From Stromatinia cepivora (taxonomy: Eukaryota > Ascomycota > Leotiomycetes > Helotiales > Sclerotiniaceae): a stretch of DNA of 64,000 nt. Below the pieces are notes generated by a model, which had not been told where the DNA came from, ran no database searches, and was given only the letters and a program-made list of their open reading frames with translations. Location: contig RCTD01000025.1 in NCBI GenBank assembly GCA_014898415.1, positions 868,001 to 932,000 of the forward strand. Reading direction: 5' to 3'. Both the position numbers and the translations under genes were made by a program. Shown here in pieces: positions 1-12,074 of the stretch (positions are counted from its first letter, which is position 1; the number at the start of each line of letters is the position of its first letter).

Positions 1-1537
1 ATGCACCCAAAAGGCCGGAAGCTTGACGCACACCTTAAACCCACCCGCGCATGCGAATCCGAAGAAGAATATTTCGAAATTGAAGGGCAGTTTCGATATT
101 GGTAGGATATATGTAAACCTAGACTTTTAAGAAAGAAATAAGAAATTGATGATCAATTGCTGAATATTCCGTACAGGTACAATTAGGTAGAGATGTGGAG
201 GTTGTGAGGCTGGCTGGGGTTGGCTTCTGTAGATGGAGCTTGAGTGGAAGAGATCAGGTAATAGTGCCACCAAATGGGATTTTCAATTTAGTCAGGGAGT
301 AATAATGCGAAAGTAGAAGAGAATCAATAACAGGGTGGGTAATGAACCAGTTAGTCAAAAATACCTAGTGAATTAGAGAGACAAGAAAATTAAAGAAGTC
401 TAGAATAATTTCATAGGTCTATGTTGTATTGGATTGGAAATTTAACAGGATTCCAGGGTGGATTGATATACCGGTAATGGAGGAGAACTTTAGACTCTCG
501 AGCTCGGCCAGTAAAGTCAAGCGGAAAAAACTTTACTCTGCAAATCATTCATAAAGGGTTATGACGGAAAGTTCCATATTAGTCATTGGTAAGAAATTGA
601 TCTGAATTTTTTCATTGTACATGTTCAAATATTTGACGCATTGGAATTCATATAGCGAATTTTGTTTATTCTTTCATACTAACTTTTGATTATCTTCATG
701 AGTTTTACAACTTTTTACCAATACCAATACCAACGTTTGGAGCACGGAAGATCCATTAATGCATGGAGATAGAATTACCCCATAATTGCGGAAGTGATGT
801 CAACTTGCCTAGAGCTTCCGTAGTTTCCCGTTAAACAACGACTACCTAGGTATGGATTTGCCGTTTGTTGGTAATTAGTAAGTTCATGAGTAATGAATAG
901 GCTCAAAGAGTAGATAATCCAACAACTAAAATGTTGGGTGCAGTCTATAGAATATACTATTAACCTCACAATCAGAAGGTATAAGTGCTGATCTCAAAGT
1001 GAGTATGAACAGAGGAGCTGCATTTACTATGAGTTCCAATTTCATTGTGAAACTTCATTGAATTCTCATTGTGAATATGCCATGATATATAAATTTGAGC
1101 TGCTATTATTAGTAGAGATATACCAATAGGCAAGTCGGAAGGTACAACTATTGCTTAGGTAGGTAGTAATATTCATGTACCCACATATACCTGAGCAGGG
1201 AAAGCACGAGACTTCTTCCTTAAAACTGAGAAATTGAATATTTTTGACTCCTTTCACCACTTTAACGAGGCCGAGTACTTCCATAGATACAACTTGAAAG
1301 TACCCGATACTTCGGTTCCATTTGCTTCGGCCTTCCGGGCGGTGAGCCTTGACAGAAAATTCAAGAAAATTAATGCCTCAAAGCCACAAGGCATCAAAGA
1401 TCTCCACCGAAAATTTTAAGCGAATTCACGCACTGGGTCCATATTCCCAAATCTCTTCGAAATTGTTTTTTCTTCTCGCTGGAATCTATCAACGACTTCT
1501 CGACACCCTCGACGACAAACCCCCCAAATCGCCAACC
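1..1537. other. Left-edge intergenic region and RPL18 upstream sequence
   Basis: I see no gene I can support here. A short frame is open on the + strand from base 1 to a stop at 103-105 (starting MHPKGRK), which could be the end of a gene entering from the left, but nothing in it is diagnostic. The stretch just before 1538 is pyrimidine- and C-rich (about 1440-1535), as expected for the promoter and 5' leader of a ribosomal protein gene. The rest is AT-leaning with scattered stops in all frames. Confidence 0.5.
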
Positions 1538-2406
1538 ATGGGTAGGTGATACCGAATTTCATTCCAGCCATCGTATGCAAGTGGAAATTGAGTGGCTTTA
1601 CGATGAATTGAGATGAAGTTGAAAGACTGAACTCTCAAATCACATCGTAAAAGATCTCAATTATCTGCGCAACATTGTGTCTGTGCAAGACCGATGTGAA
1701 GAGCATACCTGATCATAGGCTGACGAGGAATTTTCTAACTAGGTATCGATCTTGACAACCACCACGTGCGCAACACTCACCGTAAGACGCCAAAGAGTGA
1801 CAATGTTTACCTTAAGTTGTTGGTAAAGCTCTACCGCTTCTTGGCTCGTAAGTTGTTGATATTGTTCTTCCTGACCAAAGTAACATGCATTAATTTCTGA
1901 TTCCTATTCAGGCCGAACTGAAGCTTCCTTCAACAAGGTCGTCCTCCGCAGACTTTTTATGTCCCGCATCAACAGACCTCCCGTTTCTATCTCCAGAATC
2001 GCATCCCAAACCAACAAGGAAGAGAAGAGAACCGTTGTCATTATTGGCACTGTCACCGATGACAACCGTCTCCTTACCGTCCCAAAGGTCAGCGTTGCCG
2101 CTCTCCGATTTACCGCTACCGCCCGTGCCCGCATTCTTGCCGCCGGTGGTGAGGCTTTGACCTTGGATCAATTGGCTCTCAGATCCCCAACTGGAAGCAA
2201 CACCGTTCTCCTTAGAGGACCAAAGAACTCTAGAGAGGCTTTCAAGCATTTCGGTTTCGGCCCCCACAAGCACAAGGTAATAAATACAATAGGGTCTCTA
2301 ATTGGCAAAACTGACATATCTACAACAGAAACCATACGTCGAGTCCAAGGGACGCAAGTTCGAGAAGGCTCGTGGACGCAGAAGGTCCAGAGGTTTCAAG
2401 GTCTAA
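1538..2406 (+). CDS. RPL18: 60S ribosomal protein eL18
   Basis: Structural protein of the large cytosolic ribosomal subunit. Exons are 1538-1541, 1743-1847, 1912-2276 and 2329-2406, giving 183 residues, close to the 186 of yeast L18. Spliced N-terminus reads [19 protein letters not shown] and the C-terminus ends in the basic tail [11 protein letters not shown]; the middle carries SRINRPPVS and [15 protein letters not shown], hallmarks of the family. The first exon holds only ATGG, so the start codon is almost alone in its exon. Intron 1 (1542-1742, 201 nt) is much longer than the other two (64 and 52 nt). The gene converges on the rRNA methyltransferase at 2700. Identity is near certain; splice sites were set by frame continuity and the conserved protein sequence. 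Confidence 0.97.
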
Positions 2407-2699
2407 ATGACCTAATTTTGGGAGTGTCGTTACGAACTTCTGGCTTTGCTGGTCTAGATACCTCAGGGAAGGATGGAGGGATGTCAACAAGCTATTTAAG
2501 GCGAGCTGGGTCAGCAGTACAGTCTTTAGCATATGAATACTACAAGAAAAGAGTGGTATCGATGCATATAGGAGTAGCAATCATGAACAATGTGATTCCA
2601 CCCTATTCAAATTGCCCATTTGCACATGTGACCCTTCATTTATCACAATGCCACTGATCTATATAACCTTGGCATGCGATCATACAAATTGTGTTCTAT

Positions 2700-4089
2700 T
2701 CATACTCGTACATCATCGACGTAGCCTAAAGCTGCGCCGTCAACTTCCTCCTTCCGCCTAAGAGCTACGAAGTATGCTTCTTTGGATTCCTGTTGACTAT
2801 GAGCACATGTTCTATCTTAGTAACTGCCTGGGCTCACTCACACTTCTAGATGACTCGGGCTTCTCTCTATGCACCACGCTAAACAATTTCTTAAGCTGTA
2901 ACTCCAACTGTTTATCCTCAGCCCCCTGATAAAATTTACAAACAAAATGCCCGCCAGGCTTCAGCGTGTCAAAGGCAAATCGTAGAGCCGCCGCGCAAAG
3001 ATCCTATACATACTTAAAGATTAGAGTAGGAATTAAAACAAAATAAAATAAAAATAGCTCCGAGTAACATACCATACTACCCGCATGATCTGAAAACTTG
3101 ATACCGGTCGTATTCATCATCCTAATATAAGGGTCACTCAGACTTCTCTTCCAAAAACCCGACGTCTGCTCCCAGGGTTCGCACATATCACTTAGCACCA
3201 CATGGACCATCTTGCCGTCTTCCTGCTCCTCTCGCGCGTGGCTTCCTTTTCCCCCTAGAATATCCGCAGCCGCCGCATTATCGTCCATATGTCGTTCCAA
3301 TTCTATATAGCTGGGTTCGGGCTCGATATTTTCAGCATCGTCTGCGAAGAGAGATTTGCGCGGTCGTCCGCGGTCAGGGTCTGAGAGGAATTGTTTGACG
3401 GATTCTTGGACGCCGGCCGAGAGAAAGTTGCCTTGGATTGTAGAGACGCCTTTGGGGGGTTGCGCGGGGATTATATCGATGCCGAGGATTCGTCCGCCGG
3501 GTTTGGTGCGCTCGAATGCTACCTGTGTGTGAGGGGTTTGTGTGAGTGAGTTACACTATGTATATGGATAAATAAATAGAAAGTAACCATGATGACAACG
3601 AACCTGAGACCAACTACCCGGCGCATATCCCTATAATTCCTCAATAAATAAATAATTCCCTCATAATTCCATCCCATCCCATCCCAACCAATCCCATCCT
3701 ATGCACATAAAACTCACCAAATCAACCACCGTCTGTCCTCTCCTGAAAATTCTGTACTTGGCATCAATCTACACTGGTATCAATATCAAGCCTCAATCAA
3801 CATCGGGTACCAAACCACGCACTTCCAGAAGCTTAAAAGCAGCTCTACTTTTTAGTCCCTGCACCTTTGCTTCTCGAGAGAAGGAATCTTTTCCTTGTCT
3901 TGTTTTCCATCGCGTCGATGAGGATGATGCTGTGCGGACGGCGCTGTTAAGAAATTTTGTAGCTGGATGGCCCCGCGCAATTGACCCCGCATGTTTATAG
4001 TTGAGGAGGGCTGGAATGCATAATTGGTGCCGCGGGAGTAATCCGAGTCCGGAAGCAAAGACTGTGGGGGCCAGTCGCTGTGATAGCAT
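2700..4089 (-). CDS. MRM2: Mitochondrial rRNA 2'-O-methyltransferase, FtsJ/RrmJ family (MRM2-like)
   Basis: SAM-dependent ribose methyltransferase; yeast Mrm2 modifies a uridine of the mitochondrial large rRNA. Six exons: 3823-4089, 3718-3768, 3604-3630, 3073-3522, 2842-3003 and 2700-2789, giving 348 residues. Signature stretches are STRWKTRQ and KSRAAFKLLE, then DLGYAPGSWSQ (SAM pocket), LSDMCEPWEQTSGFWKRS, LKPGGHFVCKFYQG and KPESSRSESKEAYFVA. These supply the expected K-D-K-E catalytic residues. I start at 4089 because MLSQRLAPTVFASGLGLLPR looks like a matrix presequence; an in-frame ATG at 4176 would add 29 residues containing acidic side chains, which presequences usually lack. All introns are phase 0 and one exon is only 27 nt. 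TRM7 and SPB1 are the other eukaryotic FtsJ types; the presequence and the motif DMCEPW favour MRM2. Confidence 0.93.
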
Positions 4090-4488
4090 ATGGTAGCTTG
4101 TGACGGAAATTTTTGTCTCGTCTAGTGAGAGGGTTGGAAGATTTAGGGTTGTCTCATGGCTGGGTACAGGATTCATATCGCCGAACCGAAATTTTTACCA
4201 CAATTTACGATACTCAAATGGGGCCATCTATTGAACTATGCTTATTATTTGTGATTAGTTAAAGGCTTCACCCTTCATGTGAGCAGACACGGGCGTATGA
4301 TATTGTTTAGTGACACAACCAGAAAACCGAGTATGGAGGCACAATTACAGGTAGCTTGAAGACAATCGATCTCTTGAACACAAATCATGTAGTTTTTGAT
4401 TACCTACTATATCAAAGACCAACGCCGCCAAGTGAGCCTGTACTCTCCCTATCCTAAACACCTAATTGCTTATTGAATCCTCCACAGC
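4090..4488. other. Intergenic gap with shared promoter/3' sequence
   Basis: About 400 bases between the methyltransferase start and the stop of the coiled-coil gene. It must contain the methyltransferase promoter or 5' leader (possibly a longer N-terminus to 4176) and the 3' UTR of the coiled-coil gene. I see no further gene. Confidence 0.5.
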
Positions 4489-6965
4489 TTATGCTAAGAA
4501 ACTTGCTCCCGCACCCCTACGATCCTTCTTCAAGGGCGAGAATGCTCCAAATCCTCCACCAGCTGCGAGGCCGCCTTTCAGCCCTCCCCTTGGTCCGGCG
4601 AGACCACCTTTACCCAACAACCTCGCTGGGCCAAGTACTATCTTTGCTGGTTTCTTGGGAGCTTCACCATCCTCGTCATCAAATAGTGTCTTGGCACCGC
4701 CTCCAAGGACTTTGCGTTTCTTCTTCTTTTGCTCCGGCTCCTCCATAGCATTTGTCTTGGCTTTTACGGGCTTTGCAATTTCTCGCTCTTCGGAATTTTC
4801 TGGTTCCTCGGGCTGCTCGTTTTCGTCTCCATCCTCTTCCTCTGCAACCTTCTCTAGCATACGTTGTGCCTTGATTTTACGAGCTGCAGGTTTCTTGGGT
4901 GGTTCATTTTCGTCCCCTTCCTCTTCCTCTGTAACTTTATCCAAGGTACGTGATTCCTTAAGTTTTTGGGCTACGGACTTCTTATTTTTGGTACCAGCTT
5001 TCGCTTCGACCAACACTTTCTTTTCGTCACCGGAGGATTTGTCGGCCAGCTTCTTTCTTGCCTTAAGCTTGGGTTTGACTTGCTGTACAGGTGATTCCGG
5101 ACTCTCCTCCTGTTCTTCCGGAACCTGGTCGTCCTCGGTAGATCTTTCTTTCTCTGTTACTTTGCCAACCTTATCTCCGGGCGATTGTCCACTTTCTGGT
5201 GTATCTGGGGCCATATTGATCGTCTTGTTCAGGTAGGGTGTGATGGAAAACGTTGACTTTTCTCCCAACATTGTCTGGTCAACCCTACCCCTATTTGCCA
5301 CAGCTCGCTTTCCGCGTCCTGCAACTCCATCCGGCGTTCCAATAGTGATATCCATGCTCATCTCTCGGGCAGATCTCTTGCGTGAATCTTTCACTGGAAC
5401 AGTCTCCCGACTCGTCACAACGGGGAGCTTCAAGGCTGCAGTGCGCGCCTCATTCAGCTCAGCCTGACATTTTTTCAACTGTTCTCTTGCGGCGCGCATT
5501 TTGGTACGGAGCTGCTCAACCTTGCTCTCCAGGGATCCAACTAAAACCCGAGAAGCTGCTAACTCTTTCTGTGTGTCCTTATGAGCCTTTTCAATGTCTC
5601 GCTTTGTGTGGGCGAATTCTTTTCTGAGAACCTCGATTTCCTCCTCACCCTGTTCCTGCCCTTTCTCACTATCACGAAGCTGATCAATTTCGCTTTCCAA
5701 AGTTTCCACCTGAGCTTGAGAAGTGGCCAACTCTTTTTGTGTGTTCTTGTGTGCTTTTTCGATTTCTCGCTTCGTATGCGAAAACTCCTTTCTCAGAGCC
5801 TCGATTTCCCTTTCCCCAGATTGCTGTCCTTTCTCATTATTGCTCTTCAATAGTGCGATTTCATTCTTGAGAGACTCTATCTCCTTCTCTCCGGCTTGCC
5901 GCCCCTCATTATCACGCTTCAAAATTGCCAGCTCCTTCCGAAGAACCTCCGTCTCCTTCTCTGTCTCTTTGCGGCTCTTCTCGATCTCACGCTTCTCTTG
6001 TGCAAACTCCTTCTGGGCAGCAGATGCTTCTTTCACCATCTCTTTCTTAACCTTCTCTCTTTCTCGTTTCTCCTCCAAAAGATCTTTCTGCAATGCCTCA
6101 ATTTTCTGTTGAAGCTCAACCTCCTTTGAGCGATCGTTGTTCTTTTCGGTGGCACGATTCAAAGCACGACGCTCCGTTTCTAGTTCTACCTCTAGAGTGC
6201 TAACTTGTCGCTCAAGGGCTAACTTCTCCGCTAAAATTGATTGTTGATGTGCCACTTGCGAACGCAAATGTTCCAACTCTGGTTTCAGTATAGCGACCTC
6301 GCGGCTAAGTGCCAGCTTCTCCGTAAGAATCTTTGTCGAGTCCATTGTTACTCCACTCATAGATTTCAGCTCCGCCTATGCAGTCATGTATTAGAATGGT
6401 ATTTTATTATGCCCAGTGAAATGGTATTACCTTGACATTATTAAGTTCTCGTGTCTGCATTCTTAATTCGGTTTCAACCTTCTTCGTATCTTCTTGAGCC
6501 TGGTCAAGACGTGCTCGTAAATCCTCATTTTCTTCTTCTAGTCCATCGATTCGGTCCTCCCCGGTGGCCAGTTGAACGTGCATTTCATCATTCTCATTCT
6601 CCAATAAGAGTATCTGTAGTCTCAGTCGTCTGCTTGCTTCATCTTTAACGATTAATTCGGTATTCTGCAGTGCTTCCTGATATGCCAACTCTAAACATTG
6701 TGATTTCATCAATCGCTATAGATTGTATTAGCCATAAAAACTCCTGTATCTCTTATGAAATAAAATAATTAGAGATTGTGTAAACATACGCTTTCGATGT
6801 GTTCATCATCGTTATATGATAATGCCTGATCCATTTTGAATTTATATTTGTGAGGATAAAATGTAATATAGTAACTGTTAAGGTCAAAACCTTCAACCGC
6901 GATCGAAAGTCAACAAAGTCTCTTAAGGTGTTAGATAGGTTGCCGGGCCGACGCGGTGTTTCCAT
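4489..6965 (-). CDS. Large coiled-coil protein with nuclear localisation motif, function unknown
   Basis: Proposed exons 6891-6965, 6790-6825, 6431-6715, 6361-6375 joined to the long 4489-6360 frame, about 760 residues. Residues from roughly 35 to 430 are almost continuous heptad coiled coil rich in E, K, Q and L. Two adjacent blocks of about 55 residues are near copies (both contain RKEF-HTKR-IEKAHK-TQKELA). The C-terminal third is basic/acidic and low complexity, with a repeated EEEDGDENE element, an SV40-like KKKKRKV nuclear signal, and a Gly-rich tail ending GFGAFSPLKKD-GASFLA. A short motif STFSITPYLNKT precedes the acidic part. It looks like a structural spindle, kinetochore or chromatin protein, but I do not recognise an orthologue. 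The first intron uses a weak donor (GTTTTG); starting instead at the ATG at 6834 gives MDQALSYNDDEHIES and removes that problem. Confidence 0.8.
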
Positions 6966-7194
6966 GAAATTGTAGCCTCAGGCACAAAAGCCTAGCCCCG
7001 CGAGGTGGAACTTGCCGAATTCAATTGAGGACACGCTACGAAGCTTCGTAAGTGTTTGGTGATGATATCTTGAATCTTCAATGCTTCAATTCATTCAATA
7101 AAGTACCACTGGCTACAATACTTTGATTCTTTCCTACCATCGACATCGTCAATTCCACTCTTCAAAGGCATATTTGCCTTGCATTTTATTTAAA
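6966..7194. promoter_or_regulatory. Divergent promoter, coiled-coil gene / OST3
   Basis: 229 bases separate two divergent start codons, so both core promoters and 5' leaders must lie here. The right half is rich in T and C runs typical of fungal leaders. No specific operator is identifiable. Confidence 0.5.
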
Positions 7195-8297
7195 ATGCAT
7201 TTCCTTAAGACGTTGGTAGTCTCCTTGCTACCTATAGCTACTCTAGGTGCCAAAAAACCCGCAGTCGAAAACTTTGAACGATTCCATACGAAATCTCTCT
7301 CATCTACTCCATTGAAGCTCGACGATAACGTATATGGCAAATTGACCACTGCTCCAAGGGACTACTCTGTAGCCGTGTTGTTGACGGCTTTGGAAACTAG
7401 ATTCGGATGCCAATTATGTCGTGAATTTCAACCAGAATGGGATCTATTGTCAAAGAGTTGGACAAAAGGGGATAAGCAAGGGGAATCCCGCTTGCTCTTT
7501 GGAACGCTTGACTTTATGGATGGCAAAGCCACTTTCCAATCTGTACGTTCGGCTCTGCAAATCTACCCAATATACCAATACTAATCTTGAGATAGCTTAA
7601 TCTGCAAACTGCTCCTGTACTTCTACTCTTTCTACCTACCATTGGCCCTCATGCCTCAACAACCAGCGGCCCCGTGAGATTTGACTTTACAAAGGGTCCC
7701 CAAAGCGCCGAAGATATCCACTCCTGGATTGCTAAATATCTTACCGATCGACCACATCCTCCGGTTAAACGACCCATCAACTGGATTCGTGGTATCGGTG
7801 TTACCACTGCCATATTAGGAACGGTAACCTTCATCAGTGTTGCATGGCCATATGTTCTGCCCGTTGTTCAAAATCGAAATGTTTGGGCCGCAGTCAGCTT
7901 GATTGCCATCCTTTTATTCACCAGTGGCCATATGTTCAACCATATTCGAAAGGTTCCATATGTCGCCGGTGATGGACGTGGAGGTGTCAGCTACTTTGCA
8001 GGAGGATTCTCAAATCAATACGGTTTAGAAACACAAATTATCGCTGCCATGTGTAAGAACTCCATTTATAAAACCTACTACTTTCTGCAACAATACTGAC
8101 AAAATTGATTAGATGGGCTTCTGTCCTTTGCAACAATTTCTTTGGCTCTCAAAGTCCCCCGCATTGCAGATCCAAAGATTCAGCAAGTCGCGGTCATCGT
8201 ATGGAGTGGAGTCATCTTCGTTATGTACAGCTTCTTGCTCAGCGTTTTCCGTATCAAGAACGGCGGATATCCATTCTGGCTCCCACCTTTCAGCTGA
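7195..8297 (+). CDS. OST3: Oligosaccharyltransferase subunit, OST3/OST6 family
   Basis: Subunit of the ER oligosaccharyltransferase that helps N-glycosylation of cysteine-containing acceptor sites through a luminal thioredoxin-like domain. Exons 7195-7542, 7596-8052 and 8113-8297 give 329 residues. The start at 7195 gives a clean signal peptide (MHFLKTLVVSLLPIATLGA). A thioredoxin fold follows with the redox pair in RFGCQLCREF, and LFLPTIGPH stands where the cis-proline loop of the fold is expected. Four hydrophobic segments fill the C-terminal half, around ATILGTVTFISVAWPYVLP, VSLIAILLFTSGHMFN, the segment ending ALKVPRI, and VIVWSGVIFVMYSFLLSV, as in Ost3, Ost6 and human TUSC3/MAGT1. Both introns are short. 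Ost3 and Ost6 cannot be separated by reading alone, and most filamentous fungi have one gene. Confidence 0.95.
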
Positions 8298-9059
8298 ATG
8301 GTATAGCTAGCATACGAGTCTCTGTTAAAGAACTAAAGAGATATACATGTATCATATACTAGCCCTCCTCATGTAGTCGGCTTTACATACTGAAAAGCGA
8401 ATCTTGCATTTCTTTGGCCCCAATGCTTGGCCTTAAATAAAATTATCATAAGAATTGAACGTTTCATCTAGCATAAAGCTTTTCACTGTATGGTAATCAA
8501 TCTATGACGAATAACTTTTTAAAGTACTGGTCTTCAGGTCAGAATTAGTAGACTCTGTGCTTATAACTGCATGAGATCAACCCGTTGATTTCAATACACA
8601 TAGTTTCAATAACCATTTCTCTCAAGCATTTGAGTGGTTGAGGTTAGTTCGACATTTCATTTCCAGACACCCAAATGAGTGATACCAAAACAGGCGAGAA
8701 ATAACCTAGAGCGTAGCCGTCTCTTTCAATAGAGAATCACCGCAAAGTTCTTATTTTATGTTTACCCAGGGGCAGTTTGTCTGCATTCCAACGTCAGTGT
8801 CGTCGACAGAATGAGGTATTTGTCTATGTCTATCAACTCCCAAATTAGCAAGATGCTGGATAGTCAGGATTTGCATTTACTGGTGTAATGTGAAGTTTGG
8901 ATAAAATACCCTCAACTGGAGCATAGATGACAAAATATGTCTAGCAATGAAGAAACATGACTTCATTTGTATAGTCTGGACAGTCAAGATAGTGAGGAGG
9001 AGGCAGAGGTGTTATATGTTAATCACACATAAATTGAAGGAAAGGTATTTAAAGCACGA
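8298..9059. other. Intergenic region downstream of OST3
   Basis: 760 bases of normal-to-AT-leaning sequence holding the OST3 3' UTR and then the boundary with the AT-rich retroelement. No frame is long enough or conserved enough to support a gene. Confidence 0.5.
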
Positions 9060-9467
9060 AATATGCAATATAATGTAGGCCCGAAAATCAGTTATCGATT
9101 GAATATAGCTATTTTATAAATTGATAATGAAATTCAGAAATCAAGGTCTACCCTTTTGATAACCAATTTGAACCACAAACAGATCTCTTCTAAATAGGTT
9201 TGTATTATCAATCTCGATAAAGATTGTTATTAATATAATAATTGTAAAGCAAAATTCTGCAGTAAAAACAAGTTGTATATTCATTTGCAAGAATTATATA
9301 AAAACAAATACAAATCAGTGTTACCAAAATCAGCCTTATTTGAATAATTATTAATAACTATAGCAAATATACTATTTCTTATTATTGATAATTTATATCG
9401 AACTAGTTCTAAGTTTTCATCAAACCGATTATATATTGTTCGATCGATTGCAGATATTAATAAATCG

Positions 9468-9843
9468 CCGCCTGGATATGTATTTCGCAAATGTAAATAT
9501 ACTGAAATCAAAATAACATTGGGTAGTTTATAAAACGATATATATTCTATTTGTTTAGATATAGGATATAAAATGAATTTTGTTAATAGAAATTTTCTGA
9601 TAAAGATATATCCTATAATTGAGATTTTTATAATAAACAAATTTATGAAGGTATATGGATTGGAAGATCAACGATATAATATTAATCAATATATAAATCT
9701 CGATTTCTATTTGTTAGTAATGAATAGAATGATTGTTTAATTCAATTGTAAAGTTTATATTGTTGAAATGTTGAAAGCTAGAATGCTAATAGGAACAGAT
9801 ATCATCGATCCGAAAGATTGGATTATGGATTTCAGAAGTCAAT
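9468..9843 (+). pseudogene. Retropepsin remnant of the Ty3/Gypsy element
   Basis: The + strand reads, with stops, PPGYVFRKCKYTEIKITLG, then an active-site stretch CLDIGYKMN at 9552-9578, then YINLDFYL and finally LKARMLIGTDIIDPKDW. The last motif is the conserved flap/C-terminal part of Ty3 proteases. The catalytic Thr of DTG is Ile (codon ATA at 9561-9563), a C-to-T type change, so the enzyme is dead. Confidence 0.8.
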
Positions 9844-10599
9844 AATTAATTCTTCTATATTATATAAATGTATATATTAAGATTATAATCAAAACCAAGG
9901 ATATCGAAAAAAAGATCGTTATTTATATTTAAGAAAAAATAATGATCCCATTTTATTCTAAAGTATTTATAATAATGGCTAATAGAAAAAACGATGATAT
10001 TTTGTTGTTAGATTATAATATACTATATAAATTAATTCAGTAAAACAATTTCACATTTTTTATATATATTATTACAAATTTATACAAAATCATTATAATA
10101 GAAAACTCTACCGATAAAGAAGTAATTGTATAGCGGAATTTGAAATTGGGAAATGTATTGAACTTTGATATCCAAATTATGATAATAACAAATGAAGTCG
10201 ATATTTATTATCTTATAGAAATCTCAATTAGAAATTAGTTTTCTGTAAAATATCTTTTAATTAAGGGATTGTTAGTAGTAATAGTAATTGTAATCTTGTA
10301 GATATTTGTAAATATAGGAATACAATAAGGAAATTCGAATACAAATAATATCGATTTAAAACAAGAAATTATTTTGTTGAATAGTATAATAGTATTTGGG
10401 GATATTATTCAATAATCTCAATTTCAGGAAATAGTATAAAACGAATCGATATTGTAAAAGGAATATCAGGGATTTGCATTTGTATTAGAAGACGAAGAAT
10501 TAAAGATAGAATTCTGCGAAAACTAGGAATCAAAATTTCGGTTTAATAAAGCAAAAGTTTATTTAATAAATCGAAAAGATCAAATTCTAATCGACCAAA

Positions 10600-11320
10600 T
10601 TTTTGACAAATTGTATTATCAGTATCAATTGAAATAAATCAAAAAACCGAACCCTTTTAATTTTCTAGTATTTATTATATAAAAATATATTATAAATTTT
10701 AAGAGTATTATAAAGAAAAAAGGTAGAATTATCGTTAACATTCATACCCTTAATTGTATTATAAATCCAGATATATATCCTATTCCTATTCAAATAGATA
10801 TAATTATAATTGTAGTAGATTATCCTTTTATTTCAATTATTGATTGTATAAGCTTTTTCTATTAATAGAAAATCAAACCGGAATATCAAAAGTATTTTAC
10901 TATATTATTATATTGTGGCTAAGAAATATTTATTTATGTTATAATAAGTTTCAGAAATTCATCAATATATATTCAAAGACGAATCGATAATATTCTTTGA
11001 TTGAAATAAGGATTTGTATACATCTATATTAATAATATAATCATTTTCAATAGATCATTTCTTGAGTATACAATATACTTCAAACAAATGTTCATCAAAC
11101 TTAGAACTATTAATATAACATTGAATCCTAAAAAATGTTTCTTATCCTATCCCTCGATTGTATTGTTTGATCAAAAGGTGGATACATTGAAACTGGTTTC
11201 TGCAAAGGACAAATTGAAGGCTATATAAGCTTTAATATTCCCGTATATATTGAAGCAGCTTGAATATTATCTAGAATTGATTGGGTATTTATGATAATAT
11301 ATTCTATATTATATTAAGCT
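10600..11320 (+). pseudogene. Reverse transcriptase remnant
   Basis: Best preserved between 11010 and 11290, where the + strand reads FVYIYINNIIIFNRSFLEY, then INITLNPKKCFLSYPS, then a region matching the LEYYLELIGYL segment after the polymerase palm. The YxDD metal-binding box is YINN (codons AAT AAT at 11031-11036 instead of GAT GAT), consistent with G-to-A transitions. Many stops interrupt the surrounding frame. Confidence 0.8.
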
Positions 11321-12074
11321 ATCTACAGATCTACAAAACAGAAAATGCAAATTAAACAAAACATTACGGAATTATAAAGAAGATAAATTATCGAAAACGA
11401 AAAGAAAATGTAAGGTTGCTCAGATTCGATTCAAGGATATTACAAAAGAAAAGCAGAAATTATTTACAAATCTTCAACAAGTCTTCCGAAAATCTTCGAT
11501 TTTATATTACTTCAATCCAGATCGAAGATTTTATATTGATATTGATATATTCAAGGATGGTATCGGAGGTATAATCTACTACTTTGATATTGATCCTCTA
11601 ATTCAAAAATCGATACAATCCATTATATTCTTATCTAAATTAATCATCATTGCTGAAAAGAATTATTGGTCGATAGAATTAAAGATTATAGGTTTATATT
11701 GAGTAATCTCAAGAATTAGATATTTAATGGAATCATTCAAGCTTCCGATCATTATTTATATAAATTATTTAGCCAGTATCCAAATAACAATTCAAATATT
11801 TATAAATATATTATTGTTAATATGATTAAATCTATATTATTTATATAATTCCGAATATTTATTCAGATTTAGATTCGATGTTCGATATAAACCAGGAAAA
11901 CTTAATATAATCCCTAATATATTATTAAGATTATATATCATTGATACAGCAATTCAAAAACAAATTGTAAGTATAGTTGAACAAATATACAGTATATACT
12001 TAAAATTAGTATACCTTATTACAGTTTTACAAATCGGAGAAATATAATTATAGAAATTTAAAACATCATATATA

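Noticed and set aside
1..105. Short + frame starting MHPKGRK at the left edge
   Set aside because: Could be the end of a gene outside the window, but 34 codons without a recognisable motif cannot support a call.
4466..5236. 256-codon + strand frame opposite the coiled-coil gene
   Set aside because: Ser/Phe/Pro-rich mirror of the Lys/Glu-rich coding strand; typical antisense shadow.
9281..9640. 119-codon minus-strand frame in the retroelement
   Set aside because: The opposite strand reads as retropepsin; this frame is an AT-rich shadow.
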